Assembly: GCA_964642235.1 (NCBI GenBank)
Contig: CAZXOP010000019.1
Span: forward strand, 1 to 23,217
From: CAYSND01 sp964642235
GTDB taxonomy: Bacteria > Bacteroidota > Bacteroidia > Bacteroidales > UBA932
DNA length: 23,217 nt
Direction of reading: 5' to 3'
Translations under genes and position numbers: made by a program
In this document: one piece after another, positions 7,567-15,211 of the stretch
How positions within the stretch are numbered: position 1 is the stretch's first letter
How the letters are laid out: every line of letters begins with the position of its first letter
Notes under the pieces: generated by a model
The model's input: the letters and a program-made list of their open reading frames with translations, nothing else
The model's database searches: none
Told to the model about the DNA's origin: nothing

Positions 7567-8076
7567 TTAGATTATTTTCTGTGCTATCTCTTCGTAGAGA
7601 GGGGCGCGCTCGTGATATAATCTCTCTATGGTACCCCTTAAAGCTGTTTTCTCGTCAGCAGATTCTGTTTTTAGCATTGGACGATTTTCAGACTCTTTTT
7701 CTAAACGCTCAAAGAGTGTCTCCATATCTACTTTCAGATAGACACAATAAGTAAAACGAGTGAGTAGATCTCGACACTCCTTAGTGGTAACAATTCCCCC
7801 TCCTGTGGAGATAACAAGGGTACACTTTTTATACTCCTCCTCTAAGGTCTCAGGTTTTTCAGAGATATGCTCTTCAAGTATCTCTTCGAGATAGTTTAGT
7901 TCGATGGTGCGGAAATGGGACTCTCCGGAGGCTTCAAAAATCTCAGGGATAGTTTTCCCCTCCTTCTCCTCTATATATGCATCCATATCTATAAAGGGAG
8001 CCTTTAGAGAAGAGGCTAGTTCTCTCCCCAATGTCGTCTTTCCTGCTGCCATGAAGCCGATTAAAGAGATAATCAT
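7567..8076 (-). CDS. aroK: Shikimate kinase
   Basis: 169 residues. It phosphorylates shikimate at the 3-hydroxyl using ATP, in the chorismate pathway to aromatic amino acids. Visible motifs are the P-loop GFMAAGKTT (residues 7-15), the shikimate- and Mg-binding segment FIDMDAYIEEKEG with Asp30 and Asp32, the substrate Arg in SHFRTIE (about 56), the GGG motif in STGGGIVTT (92-94), the lid Arg in ENRPML (about 132) and a C-terminal RAPLYEEIA segment. A short acidic insert (about 68-86, EEHISEKPETLEEEYKK) sits before the GGG strand. The ATG lies 3 bases after the parC stop, so it is probably translated from the parC transcript. It converges on recJ with almost no spacer. Confidence 0.93.
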   Translation of the reverse strand: MIISLIGFMAAGKTTLGRELASSLKAPFIDMDAYIEEKEGKTIPEIFEASGESHFRTIELNYLEEILEEHISEKPETLEEEYKKCTLVISTGGGIVTTKECRDLLTRFTYCVYLKVDMETLFERLEKESENRPMLKTESADEKTALRGTIERLYHERAPLYEEIAQKII

Positions 8077-8079
8077 ATT

Positions 8080-10557
8080 CTAAAAGAGAGTTAAATCACC
8101 AAATTCTATAACTGATCCGGGAGGGAAATCTTTATCATCTTTTTTGTCATTGCTCTCCTCCTCGTCCAAATCATACTCTTCAGGGATGTCAAAATCATCA
8201 TCTAAAGAGATAGAGATAGTGGCTATTCCACTGATTGGCTCCTCTTTTTTTATTGGCTCGATAAACTCTATAGATTCAATATCGAAAGAAGAGGCACGTT
8301 TACCTTTGGCTTTTAACCCTTTAACAGAGATAAACTCTTCCGCAGAGATAATCTCCGGCTCTCTCGGTTTCTTAGCATTCTGAACAAAATCTATTTTAAT
8401 CTGAGGGAGTTCATCAGAAGAGAGCTCTTTTAGGTAGGAATCTTTCTCCTCTGAGATAAAAGAGAGAGGAGTATTATCACTTAAATCGAATGAGAATCGT
8501 TTAATATAGAAGAAGTTAAGAGCACCGTCCCAATAGATGGCGGTATATGTTTTCTCCGGATCGAACTTCTCTATCTTTAGCAGATCTCCTTGGTACCTGT
8601 TACTTAAATCGAGGTTAGTGGTAAAGTATGTGCCGTTTTTAAAGATGGCAAGTATATTTTCATTACCTGTAAACTCACCTAAAAGCTCACCACGACCATC
8701 TTCATTTAGCCTATTGACATCCCAATCAAACCACATCTCTTTCCCCCCGATGGTGGAGACACCTGCTGATTTCAGCATTATCCTCTGTATCGGGTTTTTG
8801 GTAACAATATTTCCCATTGAACCCCTATTCTTTATCGCAAGGGAGGCAAAATCAAATTCGAAAATCAGTTTTTTTAATTTTGGGCGGGGTCTGAGGAATA
8901 TTTTAAGGGATTCAGCCTCTCCGTTAGGGTTAACGCTCAACCAAAGTATGGAGGAGCCATCTTTCCCCTTTGTAATATTATACCATTTATCTCGTGCTGT
9001 TCCGGTAACGAAGAATCTTTTAGCATAAGCAGTTCCCCCTCTTCCATCGCGATAAACCGCGTTATAGATGGTCCTTTCGTCTGAACGTTTGAAGATAGCC
9101 ACATGGATAATATTCTTATCGATGAAGATTTTATCATCCACTTTACTAACTATATAACGCCCATCCTTTAAGAAAACTATAGCCTCGTCTATATCGGAAC
9201 AATCACTTACATATTCGGCATTCTCTATCTTCTTCTGTGCTGTCCCGATAAAGCCCTCTTCACGATTTACATAGAGTTTGGCATTATTTGCCACTACTTT
9301 GCTTACCTGAATGGTCTCAAAAGAGGTGATTTCTGTTTTACGTGGGAACTTAGCCCCATATTTCTTCTTAAGTCCTAAGAAATAGTCGATAGCNNNNNNN
9401 NNNNNNNNNNNNNNNNNNNNNNNNNNNNNNNNNNNNNNNNNNNNNNNNNNNNNNNNNNNNNNNNNNNNNNNNNNNNNNNNNNNNNNNNNNNNNAAATGGG
9501 GTTTGTTATCCATGATAACACAGGAGTTGGGGGAGATGGAGACCTCACAGTCTGTACAGGCATAGAGGGCATCGATGGTCTTGTCAGGAGAGATGTCATT
9601 ATGCAGAAGTATCACTATTTCAGCGTTTTCTGCGGTATTGTCATCGATTCTCTTTATTTTTATTTTACCACGATCATTAGCTCTTAATATAGAGTCTATA
9701 AGGTCAGTGGTGGTCTTGCCAAAAGGAATTTCTGTAATGGCAATGGTATTCTTGCTGATTTTCTGAATATTGGCTCTAACTCTGATTCTCCCTCCGCGTA
9801 CCCCCTGATTATAGTTGGAAACATCAATAAGTCCCCCCGTAAGGAAATCGGGGAATATTTCAAACTCTTCCCCTTTTAAAATAGCCACGGAGGCATCAAT
9901 TAACTCATTGAAGTTATGGGGAAGAATTTTGCTTGCAAGTCCTACGGCAATCCCTTCGGAGCCTTGAGCAAGTAGGAGTGGAAATTTTACCGGAAGGTTT
10001 ATAGGTTCCTGGTTTCTCCCATCGTAGGAGGGGGCCCATTGTGTGGTTTTAGAGTTAAATACCACCTCAAGTGCAAAATCACTCAGTCGTGCCTCGATAT
10101 ACCTCCCTGCTGCTGCCGAGTCCCCTGTGAGGATATTTCCCCAGTTCCCTTGGCATACGATAAGGAGCTCTTTTTGACCAAGTTGGACAAGAGCATCTTT
10201 AATGGAGGCATCTCCGTGAGGGTGGAAAGGCATTGTGGAACCGACTATGGTGGAGACTTTGTTAAGTCGCCCATCATCTATGGTCTTCATAGCATGAAGA
10301 ATACGCCTCTGAACAGGTTTTAATCCGTCAGAAATATGAGGTACAGCCCTTTCAAGTATAACATAAGAGGCATAATCGAGGAACCAATCCTTGTACATCC
10401 CCGTAAGTTTGTACTTCTTGTTTCCCTCAGATATCAGCTTCTCATATTTTCCCGATATTGCAGAGCTATCATCCTCTATAGGAGCCTCTTCGATCCCTTC
10501 AAAGGTGTTATCCATCTCGCTGAGATCCTCGCCCAAATCCATTTCTTCAGTACTCAT
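8080..10557 (-). CDS. parC: DNA topoisomerase IV subunit A (ParC), interrupted by an assembly gap
   Basis: Breaking-reuniting subunit of type IIA topoisomerase; with ParE it decatenates chromosomes. The N-terminus shows WFLDYASYVILERAVPH (about 58-74), QRRILHAM (83-90), FHPHGDASI (111-119) and the catalytic Tyr153 in GRYIEARLS. EIPFGKTT and the ISPNSCVIMDNKPH tower-region motif follow, then 100 Ns, then AIDYFLGLKKKYG, KLYVNREEGFIGT and a C-terminal domain ending in AEEFISVKGLKAKGKR plus an acidic tail. The sequence resembles Bacteroidota ParC rather than GyrA; the C-terminal region lacks repeated GyrA-box blades. From the remembered family alignment, about 130 residues belong between DNKPH and the downstream A-I-D-Y, but the gap allows only 34, so the true protein is probably about 920 residues. 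It has its own promoter-like box and is followed immediately by aroK. Confidence 0.92.
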   Translation of the reverse strand: MSTEEMDLGEDLSEMDNTFEGIEEAPIEDDSSAISGKYEKLISEGNKKYKLTGMYKDWFLDYASYVILERAVPHISDGLKPVQRRILHAMKTIDDGRLNKVSTIVGSTMPFHPHGDASIKDALVQLGQKELLIVCQGNWGNILTGDSAAAGRYIEARLSDFALEVVFNSKTTQWAPSYDGRNQEPINLPVKFPLLLAQGSEGIAVGLASKILPHNFNELIDASVAILKGEEFEIFPDFLTGGLIDVSNYNQGVRGGRIRVRANIQKISKNTIAITEIPFGKTTTDLIDSILRANDRGKIKIKRIDDNTAENAEIVILLHNDISPDKTIDALYACTDCEVSISPNSCVIMDNKPHXXXXXXXXXXXXXXXXXXXXXXXXXXXXXXXXXXAIDYFLGLKKKYGAKFPRKTEITSFETIQVSKVVANNAKLYVNREEGFIGTAQKKIENAEYVSDCSDIDEAIVFLKDGRYIVSKVDDKIFIDKNIIHVAIFKRSDERTIYNAVYRDGRGGTAYAKRFFVTGTARDKWYNITKGKDGSSILWLSVNPNGEAESLKIFLRPRPKLKKLIFEFDFASLAIKNRGSMGNIVTKNPIQRIMLKSAGVSTIGGKEMWFDWDVNRLNEDGRGELLGEFTGNENILAIFKNGTYFTTNLDLSNRYQGDLLKIEKFDPEKTYTAIYWDGALNFFYIKRFSFDLSDNTPLSFISEEKDSYLKELSSDELPQIKIDFVQNAKKPREPEIISAEEFISVKGLKAKGKRASSFDIESIEFIEPIKKEEPISGIATISISLDDDFDIPEEYDLDEEESNDKKDDKDFPPGSVIEFGDLTLF
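9394..9493. other. Scaffold gap of 100 Ns inside parC
   Basis: Exactly 100 Ns is a conventional placeholder for a gap of unknown size. The same gene continues on both sides in the same orientation, which supports the join. Codons at both edges read as expected: ...NKPH plus TT before the gap, and AIDYF after it. Confidence 0.97.
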
Positions 10558-10585
10558 TCCAATTATAGTGTAAAAATCCGAATTG

Positions 10586-10593
10586 CAAATATA
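10586..10593 (-). promoter_or_regulatory. Putative -7 promoter box of parC-aroK (TATATTTG)
   Basis: On the minus strand TATATTTGCA matches TAnnTTTG and lies 28 bases before the parC ATG, between the era stop and parC. It suggests parC-aroK can be transcribed separately from rluB-era. The -33 element is not obvious. Confidence 0.5.
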
Positions 10594-10607
10594 GGATTTT
10601 TTCCCGA

Positions 10608-11501
10608 TTACTCGATGTATCCGAAAGCTTTCAATTTTCTTTTGTCTTCACGCCAATTCGGGTTTACCTTGACGAACATTTCAAGAAATACCTTCTTCTC
10701 GAAGAAGTTTTCCATCTCTATTCTTGCTTGTGTGCCGACCTTTTTCAGGGCTGCTCCCTTTGCTCCTATGAGTATCCCTTTCTGGGAGTCGCGCATTACA
10801 TTTATGACAGATCTGATATGGTATTGTTCTTCAGACTCATGAAACTCTTCGATTATCACTTCGGTGCAGTAAGGGATCTCTTTTGAATAATTCGTCAGAA
10901 TCTTTTCGCGAATTATTTCTGAGGCAAAAAATCTTAGATTCCTGTCAGTAAGAACATCTTTATCATACCAGGCAGGGTTTTTAGGGAGTAATTCGAGTAT
11001 TCTGTCGAAGATAGGGGTGAGGTTGAACTTCTCTGTGGCAGAGGCAAGGAACACCTCTGCTTTCGGAAGAAGCTCTTGCCATTTATGAGCAAGTTTAAGA
11101 ACCTCCTCTTGTGACGACAAGTCTATTTTGTTTATAATGACTAAGATAGGGCATTGGAGCTGACCAAGTCTCTCAATATACTCTCGATTCTTATCGATTT
11201 TTTCTATCACATCTGTGACATAGAGTATTATATCTGCATCGCCGATGGCTGTATCGACGAAATTCATCATACTCTCCTGAAGTCGATAAGAGGGCTTTAA
11301 AATGCCCGGAGTATCTGAATAGACTATTTGGTAATCGTCACCATTGACGATCCCCATAATCCTATGGCGCGTGGTCTGCGATTTGGCGGTTACTATCGAA
11401 ATTTTCTCCCCTACGAGTGCGTTCATTAAAGTTGACTTCCCGACATTAGGGTTGCCAATGATATTCACAAAGCCAGCTTTATGAATATGACTACTACTCA
11501 T
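10608..11501 (-). CDS. era: Ribosome-assembly GTPase Era
   Basis: 297 residues, typical length. Era binds the 3' end of 16S rRNA and helps mature the 30S subunit; it is cytoplasmic or peripherally membrane-bound. The GTPase motifs are all present: G1 GNPNVGKST (16-24), G2 TTRHRIMG (43-50), G3 DTPG (63-66), G4 NKID (124-127) and a G5-like SATEKFNL. The C-terminal KH domain has EVIIEEFHE, the GxxG loop in LIGAKGAALKKVG and the closing WREDKRKLKAFGY. Its ATG overlaps the last 8 bases of rluB, so the two are translationally linked, pairing two rRNA-related functions. No defects seen. Confidence 0.96.
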   Translation of the reverse strand: MSSSHIHKAGFVNIIGNPNVGKSTLMNALVGEKISIVTAKSQTTRHRIMGIVNGDDYQIVYSDTPGILKPSYRLQESMMNFVDTAIGDADIILYVTDVIEKIDKNREYIERLGQLQCPILVIINKIDLSSQEEVLKLAHKWQELLPKAEVFLASATEKFNLTPIFDRILELLPKNPAWYDKDVLTDRNLRFFASEIIREKILTNYSKEIPYCTEVIIEEFHESEEQYHIRSVINVMRDSQKGILIGAKGAALKKVGTQARIEMENFFEKKVFLEMFVKVNPNWREDKRKLKAFGYIE

Positions 11502-13074
11502 AAGAACCCATCTTTAAGAATGAAACCTCCTCCTCTGTGAGGAACCTCCATTGTCCGCGACGGATATTTTTCTTACTAAGTCCTGCAAAATAGACTCTAT
11601 CGAGTTTATCAACCCTATATCCGAGCTCTTCAAACATCCTTCTTACAATTCGGTTTTTACCTGAATGTATCTCAATTCCTACTGTATCTTTTTTCTCTCC
11701 AACATAAGCAACTGCATCAGCAGAAGCAAGACCATCTTCGAGTTCTATTCCTGTGATAAATTTTACCATATCAGGCTGTGTAAGATTTTTATCAAGTGAT
11801 ACCTGATAAACTTTCTTTCTCTGATAAGAGGGGTGGGTAAGTTGCTCTGCAAGCTCTCCGTCATTGGTAAATAGAAGAACTCCTGTGGTGTTTTTATCGA
11901 GTCTCCCGACAGGGAAAACCCTTTCAGGGCAGAGTTCGGGTGAGATAAGATCCATTACGGTCTTTTCAGCATTTGAGTCGGAGGTGGTGGTTACGAAGTT
12001 TTTGGGTTTATTCATGATGATATAAACTCTCTTCTCCCCTTTAAGTCTCTCTCCGTTAAAACGGATATCGTCATTACGATTTACAATCGTTCCGAGTTCA
12101 GTAATAACTACTCCATTAACTGAAACTACCCCTGCTGCAATAAATGTATCTGCCTCTCTACGAGAACAGATGCCTGAGTTAGCAATATATTTATTCAGCC
12201 TAATCTGATCCTTTTTCTTCTCCTGTTTGGCAACAGGTTTCTCCCCTTTTACTCTTGGAGCAGGTGCTTCTGTGCTATAATCAGATCTGCGTTCAGGTCT
12301 GTCGCTAAATGTTTTTTTTGGACGGTCACTGAAAGGTCTGTCACCGCGTGGACGGTCGCTGTAAGGCCTATCTCCACGTGGTTTATCTCCGTAAGGTCTG
12401 TCACTACGTGGTCTGTCGGAATTTTCTCCGAAAGATCTGCGTGGTCTCTCTGATGAGTCTCCACTTCTCTCTCCGTATGGTCTTCTTGGACGGTCACTGA
12501 AAGGTCTGTCACCGCGAGGTCTGTCGGACCCTTCTCCAAAAGATCTGCGTGGTCTCTCTGATGAATCTCCACTTCTCTCTCCGTAAGGTCTTCTTGGACG
12601 GTCGCTAAAAGGTCTATCGCCACGAGGCTTATCTCCGTAAGGTCTGTCGCCTCTTGGTCTATCACCAAAAGGTCTATCACCGCGTGGTCTGTCGGAGCCT
12701 TCTCCAAAAGATCTGCGTGGTCTCTCTGATGAGTCTCCGCTTCTCTCTCCGTAAGGTCTTCTTGGACGGTCGCTGTAAGGTCTATCCCCACGTGGTTTAT
12801 CTCCATAAGGTCTGTCACTACGTGGTCTGTCGGAATTTTCTCCGAAAGACCTGCGTGGTCTCTCTGATGAATCTCCGCTTCTCTCTCCGTATGGTCTTCT
12901 TGGACGATCACTGAATGGTCTTTCAGTGCGATTTCCGTATTCCCTTCTTGGTCTATCGCTAAAGGTACTTTCGGTGTTTTGACTCAGTTTTTCATTGTTT
13001 TCATTAGAAAACTCTTCGTTTGTTTTTTCGGCCGTGTTTTTAGTAACAGGACCTCTTTTAATTCTTTCTCTCAT
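11494..13074 (-). CDS. rluB: RluB/RsuA-family rRNA pseudouridine synthase with long Arg-Asp-Pro repeat extension
   Basis: 526 residues, of which only about the last 240 are the enzyme. Residues 1-40 are Glu/Asn-rich. About 40-262 is a low-complexity repeat of RP(R/Y/F)-(G/S)D-type units, including four copies of SDRPRRPYGERSGDSSERPR. The S4 RNA-binding domain follows (about 290-337, IRLNKYIANSGICSRREAD), then the catalytic domain with Asp393 in VFPVGRLDKNTTGVLLFTND and the late motif SGKNRIVRRMFEELGY. It converts uridine to pseudouridine in rRNA, by family in 23S (RluB) or 16S (RsuA); the exact site cannot be read here. Basic, disordered extensions on this enzyme are common in Bacteroidota and probably bind RNA (inference). 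First gene of an operon with era, with a promoter-like box before it. Start ATG 13074 has no better alternative. Confidence 0.9.
   Translation of the reverse strand: MRERIKRGPVTKNTAEKTNEEFSNENNEKLSQNTESTFSDRPRREYGNRTERPFSDRPRRPYGERSGDSSERPRRSFGENSDRPRSDRPYGDKPRGDRPYSDRPRRPYGERSGDSSERPRRSFGEGSDRPRGDRPFGDRPRGDRPYGDKPRGDRPFSDRPRRPYGERSGDSSERPRRSFGEGSDRPRGDRPFSDRPRRPYGERSGDSSERPRRSFGENSDRPRSDRPYGDKPRGDRPYSDRPRGDRPFSDRPKKTFSDRPERRSDYSTEAPAPRVKGEKPVAKQEKKKDQIRLNKYIANSGICSRREADTFIAAGVVSVNGVVITELGTIVNRNDDIRFNGERLKGEKRVYIIMNKPKNFVTTTSDSNAEKTVMDLISPELCPERVFPVGRLDKNTTGVLLFTNDGELAEQLTHPSYQRKKVYQVSLDKNLTQPDMVKFITGIELEDGLASADAVAYVGEKKDTVGIEIHSGKNRIVRRMFEELGYRVDKLDRVYFAGLSKKNIRRGQWRFLTEEEVSFLKMGSYE
12303..12912 (-). 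repeat. In-gene tandem repeat coding the RluB low-complexity extension
   Basis: About 600 bases of imperfect repeat. The largest unit (a SDRPRRPYGERSGDSSERPR core plus a variable RSFGE(N/G)SDRPR linker) occurs four times, starting at residues about 55, 101, 157 and 193. Units are spaced by different numbers of (R/K)PRGDRP(Y/F) modules. Units 1 and 4 share the same ENSDRPRSDRPYGDKPRGDR continuation. The reading frame is preserved throughout. Confidence 0.85.
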
Positions 13075-13096
13075 TGTATTTTTAATAATTCAGCGG

Positions 13097-13104
13097 CAAA
13101 GGTA
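13097..13104 (-). promoter_or_regulatory. Putative -7 promoter box of rluB-era (TACCTTTG)
   Basis: TACCTTTGCC on the minus strand, 22 bases before the rluB ATG, fits TAnnTTTG well. It lies in the 78-base divergent spacer shared with the permease gene. Confidence 0.5.
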
Positions 13105-13152
13105 ATTTTTATTTCAAGATAATTATTAATTTTACCAAATATTTAGTAAAAC

Positions 13153-14412
13153 ATGGGAAGATTCAGAATGATTAGGCTCTCTCCGGCTTTTAAGGAGAAC
13201 CTTAGTGTGGCAGTTAAATCTATAAAAACTAACGGACTCCGCTCCTCCTTAACGATAGCAATTATCGCTGTGGGGATAACTTGTCTTGTGGGTATTTTGA
13301 CCGCAATAGAGGGGTTGAAATCCTCAGTGGAGAGTAATTTTGCAAAGATGGGGACGACCTCATTTCATATTAATTCCAAATATTCAGAGCAGGCTTCGGC
13401 TACCCGTAAAAGGATAAAGAACCGTAGAAATATCTCTTACGAGCAGGCAAAAATGTTTGTTGAAAATTATGATGTCCCTTCAATAAAGAGTATATCATGT
13501 GCCATAAATAACTCTTCTACGGTAAAATATGGCTCTGAAAAAACTAATCCAAATATCTCTTTCATTGCATCAGATCATTATTATATCCCATTTAATTTAG
13601 GGGATCTCTCTTTGGGAAGAAATCTTAATGAGAGGGATATGGAGTCTGCTTCATCTGTCTGCCTGATAGGTGATAATATTAGAAAGTTATTATTTAAGAA
13701 TAAGAGTGCAGTAGGAGAGGTTATTACTGTTTCGGGAGAGAGGTTTCAGGTGGTAGGAGTAATAGCTGCAGTAGGGCAGAGCATGGGGGGGAGTCTCGAT
13801 AATACAGTAATTATCCCGATTACTACAGCCCGCTCGACATTTATTAATGATAACTCCTTCTTTAAGATAGGGGTTATTCCTGAGTCTAACATCCCAAGCC
13901 AGTTTGCGTATGATGAGGCTGAAAGAGTTTTCCGTCAAGTAAGAAGACTTAGTTCTTTTGATGTGTCGGATTTTGAGATAGAAAAAAACGATGCTATGAT
14001 GTCTGATTTTACCAAGACTATGGGTGTAATAACCTTAGCTGCATCAGTAATCGGACTAATCACTCTTTTAGGGGCAGCAGTGGGGTTAATGAATATAATG
14101 TTAGTCTCAGTTAAGGAGCGTACGAGAGAAATAGGGACGAGAAAGGCTATGGGTGCCACCTCTAAACGCATTAAGCAACAGTTTCTTATGGAGGCTATCG
14201 TTATGGGACAGCTTGGAGGTCTCTTTGGAATAACACTCGGAATTATTATAGGTAATATAACAGCTCTACTGATGAAAGCCCCTTTTGTAATCCCCTGGCT
14301 CTGGATGGTAGTAGCTATATTAGTCTGTCTCGGTGTAAGTATGGCTTCGGGTTATATCCCTGCCAAAAGAGCCGCCGCCTTAGACCCTATCGAGGCTCTG
14401 AGGTATGAATAG
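13153..14412 (+). CDS. MacB/FtsX-type ABC transporter permease
   Basis: 419 residues with the MacB architecture. One N-terminal membrane helix (about 32-52, SSLTIAIIAVGITCLVGILT) is followed by a large periplasmic MacB-type domain (about 53-285). Three C-terminal helices follow (about 288-318, 343-373 and 378-400), with the conserved coupling segment VKERTREIGTRKAMGAT between them. It ends YIPAKRAAALDPIEALRYE, the standard family C-terminus. Such permeases work with a separate LolD/MacB-like ATPase and a periplasmic adaptor, in efflux, lipoprotein transport or mechanotransmission. No ATPase or adaptor is nearby, so this subunit is an orphan here and its substrate is unknown. It is divergent from rluB. 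A second in-frame ATG at 13168 (MIRLSP) is a possible start. Confidence 0.88.
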   Translation: MGRFRMIRLSPAFKENLSVAVKSIKTNGLRSSLTIAIIAVGITCLVGILTAIEGLKSSVESNFAKMGTTSFHINSKYSEQASATRKRIKNRRNISYEQAKMFVENYDVPSIKSISCAINNSSTVKYGSEKTNPNISFIASDHYYIPFNLGDLSLGRNLNERDMESASSVCLIGDNIRKLLFKNKSAVGEVITVSGERFQVVGVIAAVGQSMGGSLDNTVIIPITTARSTFINDNSFFKIGVIPESNIPSQFAYDEAERVFRQVRRLSSFDVSDFEIEKNDAMMSDFTKTMGVITLAASVIGLITLLGAAVGLMNIMLVSVKERTREIGTRKAMGATSKRIKQQFLMEAIVMGQLGGLFGITLGIIIGNITALLMKAPFVIPWLWMVVAILVCLGVSMASGYIPAKRAAALDPIEALRYE

Positions 14413-14452
14413 GGGTTAGCAGATACCGTATAATTGCATTGTCATGATCGAT

Positions 14453-14472
14453 AATTTCTATATAATAGAATT
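14453..14472. repeat. Imperfect palindrome upstream of the higBA promoter, possible operator
   Basis: Arms aatttctat and atagaatt around a 3-base centre (one bulged base), ending 4 bases before the -33 box. HigA-type antitoxins usually repress their own operon at palindromes near the promoter, so this is a candidate site. It is also simply AT-rich, so confidence is low. Confidence 0.25.
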
Positions 14473-14476
14473 ATAT

Positions 14477-14507
14477 TTTGAAAAACAAAATTAATTATCT
14501 ATTTTTG
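14477..14507 (+). promoter_or_regulatory. Bacteroidota promoter of higBA (TTTG-N19-TATTTTTG)
   Basis: TTTG at 14477-14480 and TATTTTTG at 14500-14507 are separated by exactly 19 bases, matching the TTTG / N19 / TAnnTTTG consensus of the phylum. This is the only promoter in the window with both elements at ideal spacing. Transcription would start near 14513, leaving about 9 bases before ATG 14522 or 18 before ATG 14531. Confidence 0.65.
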
Positions 14508-14521
14508 TCGCAATATAAAAG

Positions 14522-14827
14522 ATGAATTCGATGAGGATATTTACAGAGCAGTCTTTAAAAGAGTATGCAGATAAGCATCCTCAGAGCAGGGTAGCTTTGC
14601 AAGAGTGGGTGTCGATAGTAAAACAGTCTAGTTGGTTCTGCTTTGCAGATATTAAGGCGACATTTAATAGTGTGGATAGTGTGGGTAATCAGCGATATGT
14701 TTTCAATATAAAAGGGAATGATTACAGGCTAGTGGTCATTATTAAATTCACCATCCAATTTATTTATATTCGCTTCATAGGGACTCATGCTGAATATAGT
14801 AAAATAAAAGATATTTCAAATATTTAA
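14522..14827 (+). CDS. higB: HigB-family type II toxin (mRNA interferase)
   Basis: 101 residues, or 98 from the second ATG at 14531. It matches the HigB_toxin family (RelE/ParE-like fold, ribosome-associated mRNA cleavage). Characteristic segments are SLKEYADKHPQSRVALQEW, the ADIKATFNSVDSVGNQRYVF block, NIKGNDYRLVV, and the C-terminal YIRFIGTHAEYSKI. Homologues as I remember them begin at the MRI-type sequence, so 14531 (MRIFTEQ) is a good alternative start. It is followed after 6 bases by higA and preceded by a strong promoter. The toxin-first order is typical of higBA. No inactivating change is visible, so it is likely functional. Confidence 0.88.
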   Translation: MNSMRIFTEQSLKEYADKHPQSRVALQEWVSIVKQSSWFCFADIKATFNSVDSVGNQRYVFNIKGNDYRLVVIIKFTIQFIYIRFIGTHAEYSKIKDISNI

Positions 14828-14833
14828 TGTAAT

Positions 14834-15199
14834 ATGGCACATATAGAAAATGAGAGACAATATAAGTGGGCATTGGCACGTGTTGAAGAACTTTTACCAT
14901 TGGTGAAAGAAGAGACTCCGATGGATGACCCCAATATCATTGAATTAACCCTACTTTCAGAGTTAGTGGCAGATTATTCTGATATTCACTATTCAATAGG
15001 TAAACCAACACTTGTTGAGGTTATGGAATTACGCCTTTATGAAATGAAGCTTACTCAAAAGAATCTTTCAGAGATGCTCGGGGTTAGCCCCTCGAGAATA
15101 AGTGATTATATGAATGGAAAATGTGAACCCACCCTAAAGATTGGGCGAGAGATAAGCAGACAGTTAAACATAAGTCCGGCAGTGGTATTGGGGGTGTAA
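14834..15199 (+). CDS. higA: HigA-family antitoxin, XRE helix-turn-helix
   Basis: 121 residues. The N-terminal part (1-60; RQYKWALARVEELLPLVKEE) is the usual toxin-binding helical region of HigA paired with this HigB type. An XRE-type helix-turn-helix spans about 72-94 (LTQKNLSEMLGVSPSRISDY), followed by MNGKCEPTLKIGREISRQLN. It neutralises HigB and very probably represses the higBA promoter (family knowledge). It begins 6 bases after higB and ends 12 bases before the convergent tonB stop codon. Confidence 0.9.
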   Translation: MAHIENERQYKWALARVEELLPLVKEETPMDDPNIIELTLLSELVADYSDIHYSIGKPTLVEVMELRLYEMKLTQKNLSEMLGVSPSRISDYMNGKCEPTLKIGREISRQLNISPAVVLGV

Positions 15200-15211
15200 T
15201 GATAACTAGTA

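Noticed and set aside
7554..7570. Rho-independent terminator between convergent recJ and aroK
   Set aside because: There is a short T-run but no stem-loop in the 10-base spacer.
8537..9028. Plus-strand 163-codon ORF inside parC
   Set aside because: Antisense shadow of a conserved enzyme; low-complexity Ser/Leu-rich translation without motifs.
10336..10842. Plus-strand 168-codon ORF across the parC start and era end
   Set aside because: Antisense to two conserved genes and their promoter; no recognisable domain.
12249..12914. Long repetitive ORFs in other frames across the RluB repeat (minus 220 codons, plus 86 codons), and a CRISPR-like look
   Set aside because: They are by-products of an in-frame repeat whose unit length is a multiple of three. 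The repeats are contiguous and coding, with no uniform repeat-spacer pattern, so this is not a CRISPR array.
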